64,000 nucleotides of DNA from Streptomyces sp. H39-S7 (GTDB lineage Bacteria > Actinomycetota > Actinomycetes > Streptomycetales > Streptomycetaceae): contig NZ_JAPVLU010000012.1 in NCBI RefSeq assembly GCF_027158205.1, positions 121,496 to 185,495 of the forward strand. The letters run 5' to 3'. The position numbers were made by a program, and so were the translations under genes. Below are positions 15,646-24,053 of the stretch, piece by piece (position 1 is the first letter of the stretch; each line of letters starts with the position of its first letter). The notes under the pieces were generated by a model. That model saw only the letters and a list, made by a program, of their open reading frames with translations, ran no database searches and was not told where the DNA came from.

Positions 15646-16647
15646 GTGACCCGCCATCGCATCGTCTTCGTCGTCGTCCCGGACTTCCAGATCCTCGATC
15701 TGACCGGGCCGCACGAGGTGTTCTCGCAGGTCGCACGGTATTCCCCGGCCGGACCCCGCTACCGGATCGACACCGTGGCGCCCGCTCCGGGACCGGTCGG
15801 GTCCTGCGGCGGACTCGCCGTCGTCCCGACGCTGACGCTCGACGCGTGCGAGGGCCCGATCGGCACGCTGGTCGCCGTCGGCGGCCCCGGCATCCGGCGG
15901 GCGGTCCAGGACGCGGAGTTCGTCGGGCGCTTCGCCGAGGCCGCCGGGCGTGCGGACCGCGTCGCCTCCGTCTGCAGCGGCGCCTTCCTGCTGGCCGCGG
16001 CCGGACTGCTGGACGGACGGCGCGCCGTCACGCACTGGAACAGCTGCGCCGAACTGGCCGAGCGGTACCCGCGGGTGACGGTCGACCCCGACCCCATCTT
16101 CCTGCGGGACGGCGACGTCTGGACCTCGGCAGGCGTCACCGCGGGCATCGACCTGGCGCTGGCGATGGTCGAGGAGGACCACGGCGCCGACCTCGCCCGG
16201 GACATCGCCCGGCAGCTCGTCATGTTCGTCCAGCGGCCCGGCGGCCAGGCGCAGTTCAGCACCCAGCTCGCCGCGCAGCGCCCCTCGCGGGCGCCACTGC
16301 GCGAGGTGCAGGAGTGGATCGCCGACCACCTCGGGGCGGACCTGGCGGTACCGGTACTGGCCGCGCGCGCCGGGATGAGCGAGCGCAACTTCACCCGGAC
16401 CTTCCGGGCCGGGACCGGCCGGACACCGGCCGCCTACGTCGAGGCCGCCCGTGTCGAGGCGGCCCGGCGGCTGCTGGAGACCACCGACACCACCGTGGGG
16501 GCTGTCGCCCAGCGCTGCGGATTCGGCACCGCGGAGACCATGCACCGCACCTTCAAGCGGACCGTCCGGGTCACCCCGGGGGAGTACCGCCGTCACTTCG
16601 GCACCACTGAGCACCAACCGCGAACCAACCAACCGCGAATCAACTGA
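15646..16647 (+). CDS. GlxA-family transcriptional regulator (DJ-1/PfpI domain plus AraC HTH)
   Basis: This 333-residue protein starts at GTG 15646. A DJ-1/PfpI-like glutamine amidotransferase fold fills residues 1-190 (IVFVVVPDFQILDLTGPHEVFSQV; elbow VASVCSGAFLLAAAGLLDGRRAVTHW). An AraC/XylS helix-turn-helix pair follows (LAVPVLAARAGMSERNFTRTFRAGTGRTPAAYVEAARVEAARRLL). Members such as ArgR and GbdR sense metabolites and activate catabolic genes. The next gene, 12 bp downstream, encodes a stand-alone DJ-1 protein, so the pair probably forms an operon. The C-terminal codons contain short repeats of ACCAACCGCGAA type. Confidence 0.9.
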   Translation: MTRHRIVFVVVPDFQILDLTGPHEVFSQVARYSPAGPRYRIDTVAPAPGPVGSCGGLAVVPTLTLDACEGPIGTLVAVGGPGIRRAVQDAEFVGRFAEAAGRADRVASVCSGAFLLAAAGLLDGRRAVTHWNSCAELAERYPRVTVDPDPIFLRDGDVWTSAGVTAGIDLALAMVEEDHGADLARDIARQLVMFVQRPGGQAQFSTQLAAQRPSRAPLREVQEWIADHLGADLAVPVLAARAGMSERNFTRTFRAGTGRTPAAYVEAARVEAARRLLETTDTTVGAVAQRCGFGTAETMHRTFKRTVRVTPGEYRRHFGTTEHQPRTNQPRIN

Positions 16648-16659
16648 TCAGGAGTCGCC

Positions 16660-17292
16660 ATGCGCATCGTCATTCCGCTGTTCGATGGATTCACCGCACT
16701 GGACGCCGTGGGCCCGTACGAGGTGCTCAGGATGCTGCCCGGAGCCGAGACGGTGTTCGCCGCCGAGGCGGTGGGGCCGGTCAGGGACAGCGCCAAGACC
16801 CTCGCCCTGACCGCCGACGCGTCGTTCGAGGAGATCACCGCCTGTGACGTGCTGGTGGTGCCGGGCGGCAGGGGAGTCCGGGACTTCCTGGCGGACGCGG
16901 GCCTGATCGAATGGGTCCGGCGGACGCACGCCACGACCACCTGGACCACCTCGGTCTGCACCGGATCCCTGGCGCTCGCCGCGGCGGGCCTGCTGGACGG
17001 CCTCACCGCCGCGTGCCACTGGAGCGCGGCGGAGGAGCTGAACGGGCTCGGCGCCGTCTACACCGAAGAGCGGGTGGTGTTCCACGACGAGCGGCGGATC
17101 GTGACCTCCGCCGGGGTCTCCTCGGGGATCGACATGGCACTCGCGCTCGCCGGACGGATCGCCGGCCGCACCACCGCCGAGGCGATCCAGCTGATGATCG
17201 AGTACGACCCGCAGCCGCCCTTCGACGCCGGCTCGCTCGGCAAGGCGCCGCAGGCCGCCAAGGACCTCCTCAAGGCGGGCCTCAACCGGTAG
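16660..17292 (+). CDS. DJ-1/PfpI family protein
   Basis: This 210-residue single-domain protein has a CAGGAG ribosome site. N-terminal MRIVIPLFDGFTALDAVGPYEVL, VLVVPGGRGVRDFL and the nucleophile elbow TSVCTGSLALAAAGLLDG with a conserved Cys near residue 107 mark the isonitrile hydratase/ThiJ-like branch. Such proteins act as hydratases, glyoxalases or chaperones; the substrate is not evident. It resembles the N-terminal half of the adjacent GlxA regulator, perhaps after duplication, and is likely co-transcribed. It overlaps the convergent AsnC gene by 11 bp. Confidence 0.87.
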   Translation: MRIVIPLFDGFTALDAVGPYEVLRMLPGAETVFAAEAVGPVRDSAKTLALTADASFEEITACDVLVVPGGRGVRDFLADAGLIEWVRRTHATTTWTTSVCTGSLALAAAGLLDGLTAACHWSAAEELNGLGAVYTEERVVFHDERRIVTSAGVSSGIDMALALAGRIAGRTTAEAIQLMIEYDPQPPFDAGSLGKAPQAAKDLLKAGLNR

Positions 17293-17788
17293 CGGGACCC
17301 CCGCCGCGCCCGGAACCCTCGGCGCTCCTTCCGACGGCCTCGACCAGCGGCAGCACCCGGTGCGGCACACGCTCGCGCAGCGCCACCTCGGTCCGGGTGC
17401 GGACCACGCCCGGGGTGCTGATCAGCCGCTGGACGACGTCCTCCAGATGCGCGTTGTCGCGGGCGACGACGCGGGTCAGCAGATCGCCGCCGCCGGTGAC
17501 CGAGACGGCCTCGATGATCTCGGGCACGGCGGCCAGCGCGTCACCGACAGCGTCCAGGTGCCCCTGGGTCACCTCGATGTGCACGAACGCGAGCACCGGG
17601 TGGCCGAGCGCGGCGGGCGACAGCCGCGGGCCGAAGCCGGTGATCACCCCGTCGCGCTCCAGCCGGTCGATCCGGGCCTGGAGCGTGCCGCGGGCCACGC
17701 CCAGGACACGGGCGTACTCACGCACGCTGGTGCGCGGCTGTTCCAGCATCAGCCGCAGGATGCGGGCGTCCAGCGCGTCGACAGCCAT
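17282..17788 (-). CDS. Lrp/AsnC family transcriptional regulator
   Basis: This 168-residue protein has an N-terminal AsnC HTH (LDARILRLMLEQPRTSVREYARVLGVARGTLQARIDRLERDGVI) and a C-terminal RAM ligand-binding domain (LAFVHIEVTQGHLDAVGDAL, IIEAVSVTGGGDLLTRVVARDNAHLEDVV). It probably senses an amino acid or aromatic metabolite. A good minus-strand promoter overlaps an inverted repeat upstream, consistent with autoregulation. The divergent FUSC transporter is the likely target. AGGAGGAG lies 11 nt before the ATG. Confidence 0.9.
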   Translation of the reverse strand: MAVDALDARILRLMLEQPRTSVREYARVLGVARGTLQARIDRLERDGVITGFGPRLSPAALGHPVLAFVHIEVTQGHLDAVGDALAAVPEIIEAVSVTGGGDLLTRVVARDNAHLEDVVQRLISTPGVVRTRTEVALRERVPHRVLPLVEAVGRSAEGSGRGGGPATG

Positions 17789-17823
17789 GGACCACTGGTC
17801 TCCTCCTGGTAGCCGAGTAAGGC

Positions 17824-17872
17824 TATTTACTGTACCAATGGCTCATAGTCAAGAGCCTCATTTGAGCCATTG
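17824..17872. promoter_or_regulatory. asnC-type promoter with overlapping 10-bp-arm operator
   Basis: On the minus strand TTGACT (complement of 17847-17852), 17 nt, TAAATA (complement of 17824-17829). CAATGGCTCA (17836-17845) and TGAGCCATTG (17863-17872) form a perfect inverted repeat with a 17-nt spacer that flanks the -35 element, as expected for an Lrp-type operator between divergent genes. Confidence 0.7.
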
Positions 17873-17979
17873 CCCTGATGATGTTTTGCTTGGCGTGACG
17901 ATGGCGTTGCGGTCCTCCGCAACGCCTTTGGCATGTCCGTCGATCGAACGACGCTGAGCAAGGGGCGGGGACCACCGAA

Positions 17980-19488
17980 GTGAAGAGGATGTTCATCGCT
18001 CCGGACCCGGGGCACGCGCGGCTGCGCACCGCGTCCCGCGCGGTCCTGGGCATCGCGACGGCCGTCGCCGCCGCCCTGCTCGCCGGGCTGCCGATGCCGG
18101 CCGTGGCGGCCGGCGGGCTCGCCGCGCTGCTCGCGCTCTTCGTCGTCACGGACGCCCGGGTGGATCAGCAGGCGGTCACCACCGCGCTGATGCCCGCCGT
18201 CGGGATCCCGGTCCTCGTCGCCGCCGCCTGGCTGCACAGCGTCCCGTACGCCCGTGACGCGGTCTTCGTGGCGGTCGTCTTCGCGGGCGTCTACGCGCGC
18301 CGCTGGGGACCGCGCGGACACGCGCTCGGCGTGTTCGCGTTCATGATGTTCTTCGTCTCCCAGTTCCTGCACGCCGCCCCGGCCGAGCTCCCCGAGCTCT
18401 GCGCGGCCGTCGGCCTGGGGCTCGGATCCGCCGCGCTCGTCCGCTTCGGCGTCTGGTGCTACGAGCGCCGGGCCGCACCGCCGGCCGTCGTCGCGCTGCC
18501 GCAGGCGCGCGGGCTGCGCAGGATCACCACCCGCCAGGCCTTCCAGGCCGCCGCCGCGTCCGGCTGCGCCCTCGCTCTCGGCCAGGCGCTCTCCGAGGAC
18601 CGCTGGTACTGGGCGGTCGGCACCGCGTGGTGGATCTTCGTCAACACGGCCCACCGGGGAGAGACGCTGGTCCGCGGGTTCCGCCGGGTGCTGGGCACGG
18701 TGACGGGCATCGCGGCCGGGCTGGCGCTGGCTCTTCCGCTGCACGGCGCGGGTGCGCCGACCGCGCTGCTGCTCGCGATCTGCGTCTTCGGGATCTTCTA
18801 CACCGCTCCCGTGTCGTACAGCTGGATGATGTTCTTCGTCACCGTCATGGCGGGCTCGCTCTACGGTCTGCTGGGCATCCTCCACCCCGGCCTGCTGTGG
18901 CTGCGGCTGGAGGAGACCGCCGTCGGGGCGCTCGGCGCGGCACTGGCCGTGGCCGTGGTCCTGCCGATCAGCACGCACTCCGCCACCGACGCGTGGATCC
19001 GGCACGCGCTGCACGGCGTGCGCGACTTCGCCACCCAGGCCGCGCACCACCTGGCCGGCGGCCCCGGCGAGGACCTCGCTCAGCGGGCCGCGGAACTCGA
19101 CCTCGTCCTGGGCAGGGTCAGGACCACCGTCGCGCCGCTCGTCCACCCGTTCAGCCCGCTGCGGGCCCGCAGGGCGCGGGCCCGGCAGGTGCTCGCGCTG
19201 CTGGACGAGTGCGCGGACCGGGTACGCGGCCTCGCCGCCGTGGTGGCCGACCCGGACGCCGGCCACGACGAGCGGCTGCTCGCGGCCTGCCGCCGCGTCG
19301 AGGAGGCCGTCCACCGGCTCGTGGCGCCCGGCGCTCCGCACGTCCCGGCGCGGCTCACGGTGGCCGCCGAGGCCGGCGAGCACCCGCACGCGGAGCACGC
19401 GCTGGCGCACCTGCACGCACTGGAGGGGGCGCTCATCGAACTGGTCGCACCCCTGCGTGCGACTCAACGCGCCCCTTTGGCCGCCTGA
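17980..19488 (+). CDS. FUSC family membrane protein (putative aromatic compound exporter)
   Basis: This 502-residue protein starts at GTG 17980 (an ATG follows at 17989). It has two sets of hydrophobic helices (about residues 20-155 and 190-330), the second with the FUSC-type WYWAVGTAWWIFVNTAHRGETLVRGFRRVLGTVTGIAAGL stretch. A soluble helical C-terminus rich in His, Arg and Ala follows. FUSC proteins include AaeB aromatic acid exporters and YccS. Divergence from a Lrp/AsnC regulator suggests export of an amino-acid-derived or aromatic compound under Lrp control. The substrate is unproven. Confidence 0.82.
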   Translation: MKRMFIAPDPGHARLRTASRAVLGIATAVAAALLAGLPMPAVAAGGLAALLALFVVTDARVDQQAVTTALMPAVGIPVLVAAAWLHSVPYARDAVFVAVVFAGVYARRWGPRGHALGVFAFMMFFVSQFLHAAPAELPELCAAVGLGLGSAALVRFGVWCYERRAAPPAVVALPQARGLRRITTRQAFQAAAASGCALALGQALSEDRWYWAVGTAWWIFVNTAHRGETLVRGFRRVLGTVTGIAAGLALALPLHGAGAPTALLLAICVFGIFYTAPVSYSWMMFFVTVMAGSLYGLLGILHPGLLWLRLEETAVGALGAALAVAVVLPISTHSATDAWIRHALHGVRDFATQAAHHLAGGPGEDLAQRAAELDLVLGRVRTTVAPLVHPFSPLRARRARARQVLALLDECADRVRGLAAVVADPDAGHDERLLAACRRVEEAVHRLVAPGAPHVPARLTVAAEAGEHPHAEHALAHLHALEGALIELVAPLRATQRAPLAA

Positions 19489-19644
19489 GCTGCGACGTCG
19501 ACACGCGGACCGGGTGTGAGGCGGGTGCATCGACCACGAACAGGATGAAACGGGCCACTCCTCGGGTAGGACCCTGCGCATCGGAATTCCGCGGGCTGCA
19601 GCGGGATGCGGCCCGGGATCCGGACACCTTGGGGAGCGGGCGGC

Positions 19645-20883
19645 GTGCTGAACTTTCTTCGAAGGACCGACGTCAGGGTGCGGCAGGAACGGACAGCGGG
19701 TCCGGAGGCGCCGGTCGGACGCCCGGTGGCCCGCCCGGCGGGACCGGAGCGGCTGGACGCGCAGGGCGAGGTCTGGCCGCTGGCCAGGGAGTTCCTGCGG
19801 CAACTGCACCGCGAGGAGGCCGACGCCGACGGCCTCGCCGCCCGCCTGACGCGGGTGCGGGCCGAGATCGACGCCACCGGCACCTACCGGCACACGAGAC
19901 AGGAACTGGTCTTCGGCGCCCGCGTCGCCTGGCGCAACAACAACCGCTGCATAGGCCGGCTGTACTGGAACTCCCTGCGGATCCGCGACCGGCGCCGGAT
20001 CTCCGACGCCGCCGGGGTCGCCGAGGAATCGGCCGCCCATCTGCGCGCGGCGTCCAACGGCGGGCGGATCCGTCCGGTCATCACCGTCTTCGCCCCCGAC
20101 GCACCGGGCCTGCCCGGTCCCCGGATCCACAACGAGCAGCTGATCAGGTACGCCGGGTACCGGGACGGGGACGGCGTGGTGACGGGGGATCCGCGCAACA
20201 CCGGCATCACCGACGCGGCCGAGCGGCTGGGCTGGCCGCGCGGACCCGGCACCGCGTTCGACGTCCTCCCGCTGATCGTGCAGGGCCGCGGCGAGGTGCC
20301 GCGCTGGTTCACCCTCCCGGCCGACGCGCTCTTCGAGATCCCGATCGTCCACCCGGAACTGGAGTGGCTCGCCGAATGGGGACTGCGCTGGCACGCCGTC
20401 CCGGCGATCTCCGACATGAGCCTGGAGATCGGCGGGATCCGCTACCCGGCCGCACCCTTCAACGGCTGGTACATGGGCACCGAGATCGGGGCCCGCAACC
20501 TCGCCGACACCGACCGCTACGACCTGCTGCCGCGGTTCGCCCGGCGGTTGGGCCTGGACACCAGCAGCGACCGGTCGCTGTGGAAGGACCGCGCCCTGGT
20601 CGAGCTCAACCGGGCCGTCCTGCACTCCTTCGACCGGGCCGGCGCCACCGTCACCGACCACCACACCGAGTCCCGTCGGTTCCTCACCCACCTCGACCGC
20701 GAGGAGAGCAAGGGGCGCAGCGTGCCGGCCGACTGGTCGTGGATCGTGCCGCCGATCTCCGGCTCGGCCACGGAGGTGTTCCACCGGTACTACGCAACGG
20801 GGGACCGCACCCCGGCCTACGTGCACCGCTCCGCCGTACCCCGAACGGACCCCGGCACGTGCCCCAGGACGGCTCCCGTGTAG
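19645..20883 (+). CDS. nos: Bacterial nitric oxide synthase oxygenase
   Basis: This 412-residue protein is the oxygenase domain of nitric oxide synthase without a reductase domain. The heme-thiolate ligand is Cys102 in ARVAWRNNNRCIGRLYW. Further family blocks are RPVITVFAPD, GWPRGPGTAFDVLPLIVQ, FNGWYMGTEIGARNLAD (the Glu binds arginine) and ADWSWIVPPISGSATEVFH near the pterin/dimer site. It converts L-arginine to citrulline and NO using electrons from a separate reductase. GTG 19645 is chosen, with GGGGAG 8 nt upstream; ATG 19606 is an alternative. It follows the FUSC gene and precedes a lactonase gene; no P450 nitration partner is near. Confidence 0.93.
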   Translation: MLNFLRRTDVRVRQERTAGPEAPVGRPVARPAGPERLDAQGEVWPLAREFLRQLHREEADADGLAARLTRVRAEIDATGTYRHTRQELVFGARVAWRNNNRCIGRLYWNSLRIRDRRRISDAAGVAEESAAHLRAASNGGRIRPVITVFAPDAPGLPGPRIHNEQLIRYAGYRDGDGVVTGDPRNTGITDAAERLGWPRGPGTAFDVLPLIVQGRGEVPRWFTLPADALFEIPIVHPELEWLAEWGLRWHAVPAISDMSLEIGGIRYPAAPFNGWYMGTEIGARNLADTDRYDLLPRFARRLGLDTSSDRSLWKDRALVELNRAVLHSFDRAGATVTDHHTESRRFLTHLDREESKGRSVPADWSWIVPPISGSATEVFHRYYATGDRTPAYVHRSAVPRTDPGTCPRTAPV

Positions 20884-20957
20884 CCCCGCCCGTGCGGCTG
20901 GCCGCACGGACCACTAATGTCACCGCAGCACACGTAGCTGGAGTGACAGGAGCAGTG

Positions 20958-22001
20958 GTGGTCGCGCACGCATACATCGGATCGTTCACGTCGGCGGGCG
21001 GACACGGTCTCACCACGGCCGCCGTCGACCCCGGGACCGGTGCGCTCACCGTGCTGGGGTCGGCGGCGGAGGTCGACGACCCGTCCTTCCTGGCGCTCTC
21101 CGCCGACCGCGAGGTGCTGTACGCGGTGAGCGAGACGAGGGAGGGCGGCGCCGCCGCCTTCTCCCTGGCGGATCCGGCAGCGCCCCGGCAGTCGGGCGCC
21201 ACCGTGCCCGTACGCGGGAGCGCGCCCACGCACCTGTGCCTGCACGGCGGGCACCTGGTCACGGCCAACTACTCGTCGGGCAGCGTCAGCGTGCTGGCCC
21301 TCACGGCGGACGGCGGGCTCGGCGCGGTGCGCAGCGTGCTGGAGCACGAGGGCGACGGTCCCGACCGGGACCGCCAGACCGGTCCGCACGCCCACATGAT
21401 CCTGCCCGACCCCTCGGGCCGCTGGCTGCTCAGCGTCGACCTCGGCACCGACTCGGTCCGGGTGTGCGAACTCGACGCCGCCACCGGCGAGCTGGAGATC
21501 GAGCGGGAGCTCGGGCTGCGCTCCGGGGCCGGGCCGCGCCACCTGACCTTCCACCCGCGCGGTGACCGCGCGTACGTCATGAACGAGCTGCGGTCCGTCG
21601 TCACCGTCTGCCGCTGGGACGCGGCGGCCGGATCGCTGCGCCCGGTGACCGAGGTGTCGGTCCTGCCCGAGGGCGCGGCCGGTCCGGAGAACCCCAACTA
21701 CCCGTCGGAGCTGGTCGTCTCTCCCGACGGCCGGTTCGCCTGGGCGGCCAACCGCGGCCACAACAGCATCGCCGTGCTCTCCCTGGACGAGTCGGGGGAG
21801 CGGATGGAGCTGCTGGACACCGTGCCCTGCGGCGGGGACTGGCCGCGCCACCTCACCGCCGACCCGTCCGGCCGCCGGCTGTACGCGGCCAACGAGCGGT
21901 CCGGCGACGTGACCTGGTTCGACATCGACCAGGAGACCGGCATCCCCAAGCAGGCCGGCTCGGTGGACGTGCCGGCCGCCTCGTGCGTGCTGCTGCGCTG
22001 A
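20958..22001 (+). CDS. 6-phosphogluconolactonase-like seven-bladed beta-propeller (YbhE/lactonase family)
   Basis: This 347-residue protein belongs to the lactonase (Pgl/YbhE, carboxy-cis,cis-muconate cyclase) propeller family. It has AYIGSFTSAGGHGLTTAAVDPGTGAL at the start, HLVTANYSSGSVSVL, GPHAHMILPDPSGRWLLSVDLGTDSV, GPRHLTFHPRGDRAYVMNEL and DWPRHLTADPSGRRLYAANERSGDVTWFDID. It would hydrolyse 6-phosphogluconolactone in the pentose phosphate pathway, though some members are only sugar-binding. GTG 20958 is chosen for its 5-nt spacing from AGGAG; GTG 20955 is also possible. A strong terminator follows. Confidence 0.87.
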   Translation: MVAHAYIGSFTSAGGHGLTTAAVDPGTGALTVLGSAAEVDDPSFLALSADREVLYAVSETREGGAAAFSLADPAAPRQSGATVPVRGSAPTHLCLHGGHLVTANYSSGSVSVLALTADGGLGAVRSVLEHEGDGPDRDRQTGPHAHMILPDPSGRWLLSVDLGTDSVRVCELDAATGELEIERELGLRSGAGPRHLTFHPRGDRAYVMNELRSVVTVCRWDAAAGSLRPVTEVSVLPEGAAGPENPNYPSELVVSPDGRFAWAANRGHNSIAVLSLDESGERMELLDTVPCGGDWPRHLTADPSGRRLYAANERSGDVTWFDIDQETGIPKQAGSVDVPAASCVLLR

Positions 22002-22019
22002 CCGGCGTGCGGGAACGAC

Positions 22020-22057
22020 GGTGCGGGCGGCGCGGAACGCGCCGCCCGCACCTTTTT
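22020..22057 (+). terminator. Intrinsic terminator with U-tract
   Basis: GGTGCGGGCGGCGCG (22020-22034), GAA loop, CGCGCCGCCCGCACC (22038-22052), then TTTTT (22053-22057). This is a perfect 15-bp stem and the clearest rho-independent terminator in the window. It serves the lactonase gene and, in reverse, may also stop the convergent CbiX-like gene. Confidence 0.92.
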
Positions 22058-22065
22058 GCGGAACG

Positions 22066-22935
22066 TCAGTGCACCGGGGCGCCCTGCGGGGCGATACCGA
22101 GCGCGGTCGTGTACTTGGCGACCACGAGCTTGCCCACCGCCGGGTAGGGGCCGAGCGCGTCCGCGCCGGCGCAGCCCGCCTCCTCGGCAGCGGTGTGCAG
22201 CAGCTGGGCGGCGACCTCGGGACCGATCAGGCACGGTGCGAGGGCGAGGTTGGTGGAACCGGAGGACCGCAGCTGCTCGGCGGCGCGGGCGATCGAACCG
22301 TCCACGTCCAGCGCCGCGGCCAGGACCGGCACCGCGAGCCGGGCCGCGAGCAGCAGGCCGGTGACTCCGGCCGCCTGGACGGCCTCCTCGCCGCCCACGG
22401 TGGCCAGGATGATGCCGTCGGCGGCCGTGGCGACGGTGAACAGCCGGGCGCGGTCGGCGCGGGCCAGACCGGCCTCGGAGAGCCGTACGTGCAGCGCCTC
22501 CGCGAGCAGCGGGTGCGGGCCGAGCACGTCGGTCACCTCGGTGCCGCAGCGGCTGTCGGTCACCGCCTGGCGGATCCGGCGGACCACCGAGGCGTCGGGA
22601 CCGGCCAGCAGCGGGACCACGACGGCGGCGGGGGAGTCGTCAGCCCGCTCGGAGGCGGCCTGCGTCAGCACGGCCTCCAGCGTCGGGAATTCGGCGTCGT
22701 CCCCTTCGAGGTAGCCGATGCGCGGGTCCAGACCCGACAGCTCGGAACGGGCGATGCTCAGGACCTCTTCCGCCAGACTGCGCACGGCGGGGGTCGGTGT
22801 GCCGGGAACAGCGAGAACCAGCACCGGCGCGCCCTCGGGCGCGGCCAGGGGCTCCGGTCGGCGGTGGCGTCCCGGCTGGCGGGGACGCGGCATTCGAACG
22901 GGGAGCCCGGGTGCGGGGCCAGTGGCAGTGCTCAT
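22066..22935 (-). CDS. CbiX/sirohydrochlorin chelatase-like protein lacking the catalytic His motifs
   Basis: This 289-residue protein has two tandem CbiX-like halves. The first runs PVLVLAVPGTPTPAVRSLAEEV to AVVVPLLAGPDASVVRRI, and the second runs DGIILATVGGEEAVQAAGVTGLLLAARL to NLALAPCLIGPEVAAQLL. Class II chelatases insert Co or Fe into sirohydrochlorin using His in a GHGS motif and a second His after the VVPLF strand. Both are absent here. The N-terminus is Arg/Pro-rich. It may be a binding or regulatory paralogue. The neighbours are a kinase and a lactonase, with no other tetrapyrrole genes. Confidence 0.7.
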   Translation of the reverse strand: MSTATGPAPGLPVRMPRPRQPGRHRRPEPLAAPEGAPVLVLAVPGTPTPAVRSLAEEVLSIARSELSGLDPRIGYLEGDDAEFPTLEAVLTQAASERADDSPAAVVVPLLAGPDASVVRRIRQAVTDSRCGTEVTDVLGPHPLLAEALHVRLSEAGLARADRARLFTVATAADGIILATVGGEEAVQAAGVTGLLLAARLAVPVLAAALDVDGSIARAAEQLRSSGSTNLALAPCLIGPEVAAQLLHTAAEEAGCAGADALGPYPAVGKLVVAKYTTALGIAPQGAPVH

Positions 22936-23032
22936 GGCGTCGCATGCTAATGCCTCGTGGTGCGCGGGTGTTCGGGTGGGTACGTCCTAGGGGGGACCTG
23001 TCCCGTTCCGTCCGAATTTCCTTCACGTTTGG

Positions 23033-24049
23033 TCACATTTGGCTGTGCGGATGCACGTGCATCCGGACGTGCAGCAGAGCGGGGTCTTCCGGCAGCGACA
23101 GCGTGCCCGAGGCGAGCGCGCCGGCGATGCGCAGGGCTCCGAGCAGGGGATCTCCGTCGGCGGGCACGAACTCGGCTGCGGGGAACACCTCGGGTGCCAG
23201 CTCGCGCAGCGGGCCGAGCAGCGGCTCGCCCATCTTGAACAGACCGCCGGTCAGCGCAGTCCGGCAGGAGCCGGGTTGCTGGGTCGCGGCGGTCGGACGG
23301 ACGGCGGCGGCCGTCTCCAGGATGTGCCGTGCGGCCTGCCGCAGGATGTCCGCCGCCACCGGGTCGGCGGCCGCGCAGCGGGCCACCGCCGGAGCGAACG
23401 AGGCGAGTACGGCCGGACGGTCGGGCCGCGGGTAGAGCAGTCCCGGCAGGTCGTCGACCGGGCCGAAGAGCGCCTCCGCACGTTCCAGCAGCGGGATGGA
23501 ACCGCCCGGCCGGCCGTCATGGGCGCGCAGGGCGGCCTCCAGGCCGGCGCGGCCGATCCAGGCACCGCCGCCGGCGTCGCCGAGGAGGTGGCCCCAGCCG
23601 TCGGCACGGCGCCAGCCGGAGCCGCCGAGCCCGGTGCCGAGGGCGATCATGCCGGTGCCCGCCGCGACCACGACGCCGGGGCGCATGCCGAGGGCGCCCG
23701 CGTAGGCGGTCACCCCGTCCGCGGCGAGCGCGAGCGAGCGCACTCCGAAGGCCTCGCGCAGCGCCCCGGGCAGCACGGCGCGCAGGTCGTCGCCGAGGGT
23801 GGCCATGCCCGCGGCGCCGACCGCCGCGGCGGCGAGCGTCTGCGCGCCCGCCGCCCGCATCAGCTCGCGGGCGGCGGGGAGCACTTCGCCGAGCAGGCTG
23901 CCGGCGTCGATACCCCGGTCGGCGATCACGGCGGGCCGCTTCGAGGAGATCGGGGCGGACCTGGCGGTGCCGTCGGCACGGGCAAGGGACACCCGCACCC
24001 CGGAGCCGCCGGAGTCCACGCCGAGGACCCAGCCCCCGGAACCGGCCAT
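23033..24049 (-). CDS. N-acetylglucosamine kinase-like BadF/BadG/BcrA/BcrD ATPase family protein
   Basis: This 338-residue protein has the ASKHA actin-like ATPase fold. Phosphate-1 is WVLGVDSGGSGVRVSLARADG, the central VVVAAGTGMIALGTG and WGHLLGDAGGGAWIGRAGLEAAL, and the adenosine motif RTALTGGLFKMGEPLLGPLR. The C-terminus is His-rich (VRMHVHPHSQ). Eukaryotic NAGK and several bacterial GlcNAc/GlcN kinases share these motifs, so an amino sugar kinase is plausible, but substrate residues cannot be checked by eye. It starts 4 bp after the LURP-domain gene and is probably co-transcribed with it. Confidence 0.82.
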   Translation of the reverse strand: MAGSGGWVLGVDSGGSGVRVSLARADGTARSAPISSKRPAVIADRGIDAGSLLGEVLPAARELMRAAGAQTLAAAAVGAAGMATLGDDLRAVLPGALREAFGVRSLALAADGVTAYAGALGMRPGVVVAAGTGMIALGTGLGGSGWRRADGWGHLLGDAGGGAWIGRAGLEAALRAHDGRPGGSIPLLERAEALFGPVDDLPGLLYPRPDRPAVLASFAPAVARCAAADPVAADILRQAARHILETAAAVRPTAATQQPGSCRTALTGGLFKMGEPLLGPLRELAPEVFPAAEFVPADGDPLLGALRIAGALASGTLSLPEDPALLHVRMHVHPHSQM

Positions 24050-24053
24050 CCGG

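Noticed and set aside
14125..16632. An 835-codon minus-strand frame opposite fprA and the GlxA gene
   Set aside because: No domain is recognisable, composition is biased, and both plus-strand genes are well supported.
17827..20907. A 1026-codon open frame on the minus strand
   Set aside because: It lies opposite the FUSC and NOS genes and reads as low-complexity Arg/Gly/Ala/Val protein. This is the usual antisense shadow of high-GC coding sequence.
18456..22001. A single 1181-codon plus-strand frame covering FUSC, NOS and the lactonase
   Set aside because: Only its last part (20958-22001) has family motifs. The rest is an out-of-frame shadow of FUSC and NOS, so no giant fusion protein is called.
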